Shown in pieces: positions 1 to 6,598 of a DNA stretch of 8,414 bases (positions are counted from its first letter, which is position 1; every line of letters begins with the position of its first letter). Origin of the DNA: Chloroflexota bacterium (GTDB lineage: Bacteria; Chloroflexota; Limnocylindria; Limnocylindrales; CSP1-4). The stretch spans positions 1 through 8,414 of the forward strand of contig JANYAA010000292.1 of assembly GCA_025355255.1 (NCBI GenBank). The letters run 5' to 3'. Under the pieces are notes generated by a model, which was not told where the DNA came from, searched no databases, and saw nothing but the letters and a program-made list of their open reading frames with translations. The position numbers and the translations under genes are program-made.

Positions 1-1323
1 GATCTCCATGCGGCCGTCCTCGGCCAGGTTGGCGCCGCCGAAGGTGTACGCCGGGTACGGCGGCTCTGCGGTGGACAGGAACCACTCCGGGTGCTCCGCC
101 ACCCAGCGCGAGTCCAGACCCATGTGGTTGGGCACCATGTCCGAGGCCAGGCGGACGCCGCGCGCCCATGCCCGATGCCGCAGGTCTGACCAAGCCGCCT
201 CGCCCCCGAGGTCATCGGCGATCCGGTAGTCATCGAGCGAATAGGCGGATGCGGCCGCGTCGGGGTTGCCGCGCCACTCCTTGATCCGCCGCGACGCCTT
301 GCTCCGCTCCCACAGGCCGATCAGCCAGAGCCCTGTGATGCCCAACCGGGCGAGCCGGTCCAGCTCCTGGTCCGGGATGGCGTCGAGGGTGCGGATGGGC
401 CGGCTATAGCGCCGGGACAGCTGGTCAAGCCACACGTGCGTGGATTTCGCGATCAGCACCAGGCGCGGCATCCAGGCCGAATCCGACGAGAACCGCTCAG
501 GCTCAACGTCTAGACCCGCATAGCTTGGCGCCTCGCCGTGGTCGGGGCCATCGCCGAAGCCGCCGCCGCCAAACCGCAGGTGGAGCCCGCGCTCCTCTTC
601 GGCGATGACGTCCAGCGTCAGCGTGAGCCGGTCCAGCAGCTCCTCGAGGGACGCGCCCAGAAAGGAGCCCCAGAGCCCGCGGATGTACCGCAGCTGCCCG
701 GCCAGCGAGGTGGGGTGGGCACGCGCGGGCGCCCGGAGCAGGTCCACGAGCGTCTCGCCGTTGGGGCCAAGCGGCGTGCGGTCGGCGTGGTACGACTCCA
801 GCGCCCGCATGGCCAGATCGCGCTCCTGCCTCGGCAGCGGATCATCATCTATCAGGGCCCGCAGCGGCCGAGCCGCCGGGTTCTCGTTGGCGATGCGGAC
901 GAGCAGCAGCTCCTCGATGCGGTCCGGGACCGGGGACGGGGCCACGTCGGGGAACTCATAGGCCACCGCGCTGACGAGCGAGCCAAACGGCAGCACGCCG
1001 AGGCCCGCCTCCACCACGGTGGCGGACTCCGCCATCGATGCTGCGGGATCAGCTTCGGCTGCCTTGATGACAACCAGGTGCCCGATCTCGTGCAGCAGCT
1101 CCAGCGCGGCCAGCTCGCCGGCCTGGGCGCTTGCCTCGCCTGGCTTCCGTGCGGCGTTGACAGCAAAGGCAATTCGGCGGGCGGCGGGCAGGTTGGCGGC
1201 GAAACGCCGGGCTTCTGGCGCCGACGGGATGGCTACAGCGCCAGCCGCTGGGACCGCCGGATCGGGCGCCTCGGGGACATCGAAGCGGCGACGGGCGGTG
1301 CGGGAGATCGGCAAGGCGCGCAT
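1..1323 (-). CDS. GH13 alpha-amylase family protein, N-terminal 441 residues (runs off left edge)
   Basis: The frame is open from an ATG at 1321-1323 to the window edge, and an in-frame TAG at 1339-1341 limits how far upstream the start can lie. Residues 1 to about 290 form an Ala/Leu/Glu-rich, mostly helical N-terminal domain of no recognised function. From about residue 295 a GH13 TIM barrel begins: a conserved Trp segment (STHVWLDQLSRRYSRP), a segment around residues 361-374 (YSLDDYRIADDLGG), and GH13 conserved region I at residues 395-400 (DMVPNH). The catalytic Asp and Glu regions lie beyond the edge. The family cleaves or transfers alpha-glucan chains, probably in the cytoplasm, since no signal peptide is evident. 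The neighbouring GH57 genes on the same strand support a role in glycogen or maltodextrin metabolism. An amylase, maltosyltransferase or branching activity cannot be told apart here. No strong Shine-Dalgarno sequence precedes the start. Confidence 0.85.
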   Translation of the reverse strand, partial: MRALPISRTARRRFDVPEAPDPAVPAAGAVAIPSAPEARRFAANLPAARRIAFAVNAARKPGEASAQAGELAALELLHEIGHLVVIKAAEADPAASMAESATVVEAGLGVLPFGSLVSAVAYEFPDVAPSPVPDRIEELLLVRIANENPAARPLRALIDDDPLPRQERDLAMRALESYHADRTPLGPNGETLVDLLRAPARAHPTSLAGQLRYIRGLWGSFLGASLEELLDRLTLTLDVIAEEERGLHLRFGGGGFGDGPDHGEAPSYAGLDVEPERFSSDSAWMPRLVLIAKSTHVWLDQLSRRYSRPIRTLDAIPDQELDRLARLGITGLWLIGLWERSKASRRIKEWRGNPDAAASAYSLDDYRIADDLGGEAAWSDLRHRAWARGVRLASDMVPNHMGLDSRWVAEHPEWFLSTAEPPYPAYTFGGANLAEDGRMEI

Positions 1324-1505
1324 GGCGCCAGTGTGGCACTAGTCGCCGGAGCAGGAGGCAGATTGGCGATCAACAACCCGCAGACAGCCCGCGAGCCCCG
1401 CGCGATTCGCTCCTCGCCACGGCCTGCCGACGTGCGACGATGGGGGACGAGTAGACGCTCAACGCCGGATGAAGCGCACGTGGAGACCACGGCCAGACAG
1501 ATGAG
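1324..1505. promoter_or_regulatory. Divergent intergenic region between the GH13 gene and the ygcU-like operon
   Basis: These 182 bp separate two divergently oriented genes, so both promoters should lie here. I found no convincing -35/-10 pair, operator palindrome or riboswitch. The octamer CCACGGCC occurs twice (near 1418 and 1488), which is unremarkable at this GC content. No good Shine-Dalgarno lies at normal distance from the operon's first start; GGAG at 1482-1485 is too far away. The role as a promoter region is inferred from gene layout only. Confidence 0.35.
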
Positions 1506-2990
1506 ATGCTGCCACCGATGAACGCCGACGACCTCCTCGCGGCTCTGCGCGAGATCCTGGATCTAAGCCAGATCAACACAGACCTAGACGCGCTGTATGA
1601 CGCTGCCGCCGACCGCTACAAGAAGTACGCGAAGGCCAGGAAGGTCCTCGACGTCCCTTCACCCATCGCGATCGTCTACCCGGCATCGGTTGAAGAAGTC
1701 AGCCGACTTCTGGTCATGTGCAATGAGCACCGCGTCAACGTCATCCCGAGGGCCGGCAAGACCGCAACCGAGGGTGGCCTTGAGAACTGGAAGGATCTCA
1801 GCGTCGTCGTTGACTCGCAGAACCTCGACCGGATCCTGAAGATCGACCCCTACAACATGCAGGCGACGGTCCAGGCCGGCGTGCGCCTCCAGGACCTTGA
1901 GGACAAGCTGCGGGCGATGGGACTCACCACGGGCCATTCGCCGCAGTCAAAGCCGGTGGCGAAGTTTGGGGGCCTCGTCGCCACGCGCAGCATCGGCCAG
2001 TTCTCCACGCTCTATGGCGGCATCGAGGACATGGTCGTGGGGCTGGAGTGCGTCTTTCCGGACGGCCACGTGTCGCGGATCAAGAACGTTCCGAGGCGTG
2101 CAGGCGGTCCGGATATCCGTCACATCGCAATCGGCAACGAGGGCGCCCTCTGCTTCATCACCGAAGTGACCGTCAAGCTCTTCCGCTACTTCGGGGAGAA
2201 CCACAGGTTCTACGGGTACCTGGTGAACGATGTTGACACCGGGATCCGCGTCCTCCGAGAGGTGATGGTCAACGGCTATCGGCCGTCCGTTGCCCGCGTG
2301 TACTCGGAGGAAGATGCAAGGCAGCACTTCTACCACTTCTACAAGGACAAGTGCGTGCTCCTGTTCATGGCAGAGGGCAACAAGCACATCGTCGAGGCGA
2401 CCTGCCAAGGCATCGAGGAGGCTGTCCAGACGCATGCGGCCGGGATCATCGAGCGCGTTGACAGCGAGCTGATCGAGGGCTGGTTCAACCACCTCAACTG
2501 GTCCCAGAAGGACATCGACGACGAGCTTGCGGGCATGGTCGAGAACGACAGCCACGCAGGATTCACCACGGAGATCTCAGCTGATTGGGAGACGATCCCT
2601 GAGATCTACCGCAACGTGATGCGCCGGATCAAGAGCGAGTTCGCGCGCGCCGACGACCTGACCATGCTTGGGGGCCACTCCTCGCACAGCTACATCAACG
2701 GCACAAACATGTACTTCGTCTACAACTACACGATCCGCTGCGCACCCGAGGACGAGTTGCGGATCTACCACCACCCGCTGCAGACCATCATCGTGGAGGA
2801 GACGCTCAGGCTGGGCGGCTCCATGTGCCATCACCACGGGATTGGCAAGTACCGCAGCGAGTGGACCGTTGCTGAACACGGATCCGCCTACTACATGCTT
2901 GAGAAGCTGAAGGCGTCGTTTGATCCCAACGGGATCATGAACTTCGGCACGATCTTCCCCCAAGAAGAGGGCATGCGGTACGTGAGGTAG
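1506..2990 (+). CDS. ygcU: YgcU-like FAD-linked oxidase (alkyl-DHAP synthase/GlcD superfamily)
   Basis: A 494-residue flavoenzyme of the PCMH-type FAD-binding family. The FAD-binding domain covers roughly residues 50-235. It has the loop PRAGKTATEGG (81-91), a second flavin segment from GHSPQSKP (143-150) to about 177, and GNEGALCFITEVTVK (210-224). The cap/C-terminal domain carries TMLGGHSSHSY (386-396), a triple-histidine motif HHHG (442-445) and DPNGIMNFGT (473-482). The motifs and length match my memory of E. coli YgcU very closely. The HHH motif is also a hallmark of alkylglycerone-phosphate synthase. No membrane segment is seen. The next gene is an ETF, so the likely role is oxidation of a hydroxylated substrate with electrons passed to ETF; the substrate is unknown. 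The start may instead be the in-frame ATG at 1518 (490 residues), which fits the family's N-terminus slightly better; neither start has a clear Shine-Dalgarno. Confidence 0.93.
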   Translation: MLPPMNADDLLAALREILDLSQINTDLDALYDAAADRYKKYAKARKVLDVPSPIAIVYPASVEEVSRLLVMCNEHRVNVIPRAGKTATEGGLENWKDLSVVVDSQNLDRILKIDPYNMQATVQAGVRLQDLEDKLRAMGLTTGHSPQSKPVAKFGGLVATRSIGQFSTLYGGIEDMVVGLECVFPDGHVSRIKNVPRRAGGPDIRHIAIGNEGALCFITEVTVKLFRYFGENHRFYGYLVNDVDTGIRVLREVMVNGYRPSVARVYSEEDARQHFYHFYKDKCVLLFMAEGNKHIVEATCQGIEEAVQTHAAGIIERVDSELIEGWFNHLNWSQKDIDDELAGMVENDSHAGFTTEISADWETIPEIYRNVMRRIKSEFARADDLTMLGGHSSHSYINGTNMYFVYNYTIRCAPEDELRIYHHPLQTIIVEETLRLGGSMCHHHGIGKYRSEWTVAEHGSAYYMLEKLKASFDPNGIMNFGTIFPQEEGMRYVR

Positions 2991-3036
2991 ATGGGGCCCG
3001 GGTCGCGAGCGAGTTGGCAGCGGAGATGCTCCGGCA

Positions 3037-4266
3037 GTGAGAGTCGCATGCCTTGTGGACGGCGGCGGGGGCCAGGATCGGGCGGGGGAGCGACGGTCCT
3101 TGGCGCCAGCGGATGCCACAGCCTGTGCCTTCGCGTTGACGATGAAGGCGCGCTGGCCTGACACATATGTCGAGGTGGTTGCACTGGGGCCGCTGGTTGC
3201 GATTCCCGCGCTGGAGGACCTCCTGCGACTCGGGGCCGACAAGGCGACGCTGCTCAGCGATCCGGCGTTCGCCGGCAGCGACTCCCTTGTGCGAACCAGG
3301 ATCCTGGCCGAATACCTGCGTGGCGTGTCCTTCGACTGCATCCTCGCGGGGGCCCAGACCGCCGACGGGGCCGACGCGGAGGTGCCTCCGCACCTTGCCG
3401 ACCTCCTCGCGCTTCCCCAGGTATCGAACATCATCCGTGTCGATGAGGCATCGCTGGTCGAGGGCTGGCCGCTCGTCGATGTGGACGAGGGCAGGCTGCA
3501 GGCCACCTACCGGATCCCACTGCCAGCCGTGTTGAGCTTGAAGCACCATCACGCCCAGGTGTTGCCCCACGTGAGCCTCCGCGACTCGAGAGCCGACGTC
3601 GGCGACCGCCTCCACGTGATCGACAACGACCAGTTAGGCCTTCCGGCACACGAGGTTGGCACCCAGGGCTCGCTGACCCAGGTAGTGGAGGTGCTCGATC
3701 CACCCGTCCGGCAACGGGAGCCACGGTTCGTTCGCTGCAATGCTGAGGGGATCGAGCAAGTCCACGCATTCCTGCAGAGCCGTGGTCTGATCACGCACAC
3801 CACGGCGTTCTCCCCAAGCCACGTGCAAGGGGAGCAGGTGGTCCTCGTTGGGCGTCGTCCGAAGGACCCTCCGGGCGACATCAGGGATGCGGAGATCCTG
3901 ATTTCCGGCGGGGGCGGCGTGGCCGGGTCCTTCGATGAACTGCAGAAGCTTGCCGCGGTGATGGGCGGTCGCGTGACCGCGAGCAGGCGTGCCGTGGACC
4001 TCGGGGTTGCGGCCCGAGCGATCCAGGTGGGGCAGTCTGGCAGGACGGTGAGCCCCAGGCTCTACATCGCACTCGGGATCGACGGCGCGGGCCAGCACAT
4101 CGAGGGGCTTCGGAACATCGAGTCCATCATCTCGGTCAACACGAACCGGCATGCTCCGATCTGCAGCATCTCGGACATCGTCGTCGAGGGCCACGCGAGG
4201 GAGTTCATCGAACGGTTATGCCGCCGAATCAACGAGGGGACGACGGCCGCACTTGAGCCGCACTAG
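3037..4266 (+). CDS. Single-chain electron transfer flavoprotein: EtfB domain fused to EtfA FAD-binding domain
   Basis: A 409-residue protein starting at GTG 3037, with GGAG 11 nt upstream. It begins 46 bp after the oxidase. Residues 1 to about 250 are EtfB-like: APADATACAFAL (23-34), VVALGP and LRLGADKATLLSD (47-75), AGSDSL (79-84), AGAQTADGADAEVPP (104-118), IPLPAVLSLK (160-169) and the EtfB tail VLDPPVRQREPRFVRC (219-234). After a linker of about 30 residues, residues 284-409 are the EtfA C-terminal FAD-binding domain: EILISGGGG (286-294), ASRRAVD (315-321), VGQSGRTVSPRLYIALGI (331-348) and GAGQH (350-354). The N-terminal EtfA domain, normally about 150-190 residues, is absent and the frame is intact. 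The protein should accept electrons from the upstream flavin oxidase and hand them to a quinone reductase. A canonical Asp of the EtfA motif INKDPxAP appears as Asn370. It corresponds in place to E. coli YgcR plus the C-terminal half of YgcQ. Confidence 0.9.
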   Translation: MRVACLVDGGGGQDRAGERRSLAPADATACAFALTMKARWPDTYVEVVALGPLVAIPALEDLLRLGADKATLLSDPAFAGSDSLVRTRILAEYLRGVSFDCILAGAQTADGADAEVPPHLADLLALPQVSNIIRVDEASLVEGWPLVDVDEGRLQATYRIPLPAVLSLKHHHAQVLPHVSLRDSRADVGDRLHVIDNDQLGLPAHEVGTQGSLTQVVEVLDPPVRQREPRFVRCNAEGIEQVHAFLQSRGLITHTTAFSPSHVQGEQVVLVGRRPKDPPGDIRDAEILISGGGGVAGSFDELQKLAAVMGGRVTASRRAVDLGVAARAIQVGQSGRTVSPRLYIALGIDGAGQHIEGLRNIESIISVNTNRHAPICSISDIVVEGHAREFIERLCRRINEGTTAALEPH

Positions 4267-4285
4267 AAGGAATGGACGAGCCTTG
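4265..4285 (+). promoter_or_regulatory. Shine-Dalgarno and TTG start of the YgcW-like SDR
   Basis: AGAAGGA (4265-4271) overlaps the ETF stop codon TAG (4264-4266) and lies 11 nt before the TTG at 4283. An ATG at 4272 is out of frame for the SDR and abuts the Shine-Dalgarno too closely to be its start. The arrangement suggests translational coupling to the ETF. The start choice rests on alignment with the SDR family N-terminus. Confidence 0.55.
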
Positions 4286-5062
4286 GACATCAGCGACTTC
4301 GGGATCAACCGCTTCTCCGTCAAGGGGAAGAACGCGATCGTGACCGGCGGCAACAGCGGGCTTGGCCAAGCGTTCTCACTTGCCCTGGCCAAGGGCGGGG
4401 CGAACGTCATGGCGGCGAGCGTGTTCGACGACGGTGGCGAGACGAGGGCGCTCGTCGACGCGTGCGGCGTTGCCTACAGGCAGATCCATTCGGATCTCAC
4501 GCAGCCCGGCGAATGCCTCCGCGTTGTGGACGACTGCGTCGCGACCTGGGGAAGCATCGACATCCTGGTCAACTGTGCCGGGATCTCCATCAACGTCGAG
4601 GATGTCACCCGCTTCACGCGCGAACAGTGGGACAAGATGGTGGCGGTGAACCTGACCGCCGCCTTTGAGATGATCCACGAGTCCTGCAAGCACATGATCA
4701 GGCAGCAGCGCGGCAAGATCATCAACATCGCCTCGCTGTACGCGTTCCTTGGAGGCCAGTGGTCGCCGGCGTATGCCGCCACCAAGCACGGGATCGTGGG
4801 CCTGACCAAGGCCATGTGCGACGAGCTGGCGCAGTTCAACATCCAGGTCAATGCCATCGCGCCAGGCTACTTCGCGACCAAGCTCACCGCGAAGACGCAG
4901 GCTGACCCTGATCGCAATGGCGCCATCCTCGCCCACACGCCTGCAGGCCGATGGGGGTCTCTGGCCGATCTGATGGGGGCGTGCCTGTTCCTCGCGAGCC
5001 CCGCCTCGGACTACGTCAACGGGCACACGCTCACCGTTGACGGTGGCTATCTGGTCCGCTAG
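4283..5062 (+). CDS. ygcW: YgcW-like short-chain dehydrogenase/reductase (KduD-related)
   Basis: A 259-residue classical SDR, read from TTG 4283, which is 16 bp after the ETF stop and preceded by AAGGA at 4267-4271. It shows the Rossmann motif TGGNSGLG (21-28), NCAG in place of the usual NNAG (97-100), Asn123, and the catalytic Ser151, Tyr164 and Lys168 with the normal 13-residue Ser-to-Tyr spacing. The C-terminal region (PAGRWGSLADLMG, 220-232; ASDYVNGHTLTVDGGYLVR, 241-259) resembles 2-dehydro-3-deoxy-D-gluconate 5-dehydrogenase (KduD), and GGQWSPAYAATKHG (157-170) matches E. coli YgcW from memory. It should carry out NAD(P)-dependent alcohol/ketone conversion on a sugar-derived substrate in the cytoplasm. 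A longer reading from ATG 4151 would overlap the ETF by 116 bp and add 44 residues that do not look like SDR sequence, so TTG is preferred. Confidence 0.92.
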   Translation: MDISDFGINRFSVKGKNAIVTGGNSGLGQAFSLALAKGGANVMAASVFDDGGETRALVDACGVAYRQIHSDLTQPGECLRVVDDCVATWGSIDILVNCAGISINVEDVTRFTREQWDKMVAVNLTAAFEMIHESCKHMIRQQRGKIINIASLYAFLGGQWSPAYAATKHGIVGLTKAMCDELAQFNIQVNAIAPGYFATKLTAKTQADPDRNGAILAHTPAGRWGSLADLMGACLFLASPASDYVNGHTLTVDGGYLVR

Positions 5063-5069
5063 GAACCAC

Positions 5070-5073
5070 AGGA
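5070..5073 (+). promoter_or_regulatory. Shine-Dalgarno AGGA of the YgcE-like kinase
   Basis: AGGA lies 7 nt before the ATG at 5081, in the 18-bp gap after the SDR stop codon. It is the best-spaced ribosome binding site in the operon and supports the ATG start. Confidence 0.6.
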
Positions 5074-5080
5074 CGAAACC

Positions 5081-6544
5081 ATGTCGGATATGTACTTCAT
5101 CGGCGTCGACGGCGGGTCGCAGAGCACGAAGGTCTCGATCTTCAACCAGTCTGGCACTGTGATCTGCAGCGCGAGCGAACCGCTCAAGCCCATGGTGTCC
5201 CGGCAGCCGGGCTATATGGAGCATCCAGACGACGACTTGTGGGACAGCCTCAAGGTCGTGCTCAAGCGGGTGATGGGCTCGTTTCAGGGCGACCCCGGCG
5301 CGATCCTCGGGCTGGGTCTGTGCTCGATCCGCTGCTGTCGGGTCTTCATGCGGGCAGACGGAACGCTTGCGGCGCCCGTCATGAGCTGGATGGACATCCG
5401 GGCGTACGAGACGTTCGAGGACCGTCCCGACATCAGCTATACGTGCTCAACCACCGGCTACCTCACCCATCGCCTGACGGGCGAGTTCAGGGACGCTGCC
5501 GCCAACGCGTATCCGGGTCAGTTTCCCGTCGATGTGGACACCTGGGCCTGGACAGCCGATGCGCAGCGGCTTGGGGAGTTCGGGATCCCCAGGGTCAAGC
5601 TGCTCGAGATCGACCTGCCCGGAGTGATCCTGGGTCGTGTGAGCCCGAGTGCTGCGGCGCAGACGGGTCTTCCAGTCGGTCTTCCGGTGGTCGCCACCGC
5701 CAATGACAAGGCAGTGGAGGCCCTCGGTGCCGGGTTGACTGACCTGAACGTCGGCCTCGTGTCGCTCGGCACATACAGTGCGTCAATGGTCTACGGCGCC
5801 ACAAACCGAACCGATGCGACGCACTTCTTCACGAACATGGCGTGCGTCCCCCACCACTACCTGTATGAAGCCAGCGGCATTCGCAAAGGCATGGGGCATA
5901 TCTCGTGGTTCAAGTCCATCATCGGCGAGGAGTACGCGGCGAAGGCGAGCGCGGACGGCAGATCCGTCGAGGAGGCGCTTGGCCAAGAGGCGGCAGCCGT
6001 GCCCGCCGGGTCGGATGGCCTGCTGACGATCCCGGACTGGCTGGCGCCGGCCAGCCAACAGCACCGCAAGGGGGTCATCATCGGGTTTGACGACCGCCAC
6101 ACCAGGGGCCATATCTACCGGTCGCTGCTTGAGGCAATCGCGATGACCCTCATCAACTGCTACGACGACATGATCCGCGAGCTCGGGATCCACCCGGCCA
6201 GCATCCTCGTGTCGGGCGGCGGGGCGAGCAGCGACCTGCTCATGCAGATCCTGGCCGACGTCTCCGGCGTCAAGACGACCCGGAACGAGGTCACCGGCGC
6301 GGCCGCCTTGGGATCGGCCATGTGCGCCGCCGTGGCGGCCGGCGTCTACCAGGACGCCCACGAGGCGGCTGGCCACATGGTGAAGCGCCGTGATGAGTTC
6401 TTGCCAAACCCGCAGAGCCAGCAGGTCTACTCGAGGATCAACACCGAGGCGTATCGCCGGCTGGGATCGCTGCTGGAGCCCGCTCTGAAGGCCGTCCGCC
6501 GTGCGGTTGGCGAAGACTCCGAGGACGCTGCCCGGGCGGTGTGA
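5081..6544 (+). CDS. ygcE: YgcE-like FGGY-family carbohydrate kinase
   Basis: A 487-residue ATP-dependent sugar kinase with both FGGY (actin-fold) domains. The phosphate-1 loop is VDGGSQSTK (9-17). Subfamily signatures are MEHPDDDLW (46-54), GLCSIRCCR (79-87) and SWMDIRA (102-108). YLTHRLTGEF (127-136) follows. The catalytic base should be Asp209 in TANDKAVEALGAG (206-218). The phosphate-2 motif is SLGTYSA (228-234), and the adenosine-site motifs are SGGGASS (378-384) and GAAALGSA (406-413). The segment between Asp105 and the TGEF motif is about 35 residues shorter than in xylulokinase-type members, a trait I also recall in E. coli YgcE. The gene starts 18 bp after the SDR and ends the operon. 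It probably phosphorylates the sugar or ketose product of the oxidase and SDR steps; the substrate is not known. Confidence 0.92.
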   Translation: MSDMYFIGVDGGSQSTKVSIFNQSGTVICSASEPLKPMVSRQPGYMEHPDDDLWDSLKVVLKRVMGSFQGDPGAILGLGLCSIRCCRVFMRADGTLAAPVMSWMDIRAYETFEDRPDISYTCSTTGYLTHRLTGEFRDAAANAYPGQFPVDVDTWAWTADAQRLGEFGIPRVKLLEIDLPGVILGRVSPSAAAQTGLPVGLPVVATANDKAVEALGAGLTDLNVGLVSLGTYSASMVYGATNRTDATHFFTNMACVPHHYLYEASGIRKGMGHISWFKSIIGEEYAAKASADGRSVEEALGQEAAAVPAGSDGLLTIPDWLAPASQQHRKGVIIGFDDRHTRGHIYRSLLEAIAMTLINCYDDMIRELGIHPASILVSGGGASSDLLMQILADVSGVKTTRNEVTGAAALGSAMCAAVAAGVYQDAHEAAGHMVKRRDEFLPNPQSQQVYSRINTEAYRRLGSLLEPALKAVRRAVGEDSEDAARAV

Positions 6545-6598
6545 CGCGCCCGGCGACGTGGGCGACCGCCTGACATCGTGGGCTGGCCTCGCGTCAGG
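6545..6598. terminator. Convergent junction with a weak inverted repeat
   Basis: The kinase and the GH57 gene converge with 49 bp between their stop codons. An inverted repeat CCTGAC (6569-6574) / GTCAGG (6593-6598) has six paired bases around an 18-nt loop, and its right arm overlaps the GH57 stop codon. There is no T-tract on either strand, so an intrinsic terminator is only a weak possibility. Confidence 0.2.

Noticed and set aside
1324..1505. Possible sigma-70 promoter or operator in the divergent region
   Set aside because: No spaced -35/-10 pair or convincing palindrome could be found; only the gene layout argues for promoters.
538..1521. 327-residue plus-strand open frame
   Set aside because: It is antisense to the GH13 gene, is rich in Arg/Gly/Gln and shows no domain; it is a high-GC shadow frame.
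2577..3615. Overlapping minus-strand frames (309 and 226 residues) over the oxidase/ETF junction
   Set aside because: They are antisense to two well-supported genes and lack domain features.
4151..4282. N-terminal extension of the SDR from ATG 4151
   Set aside because: It overlaps the conserved ETF C-terminus in another frame and adds Ser/Arg-rich residues absent from SDRs; TTG 4283 with an upstream AAGGA fits better.
6555..6568. Near-tandem repeat GGCGACG/GGCGACC in the convergent junction
   Set aside because: Two short copies at high GC are likely chance and have no link to a known element.
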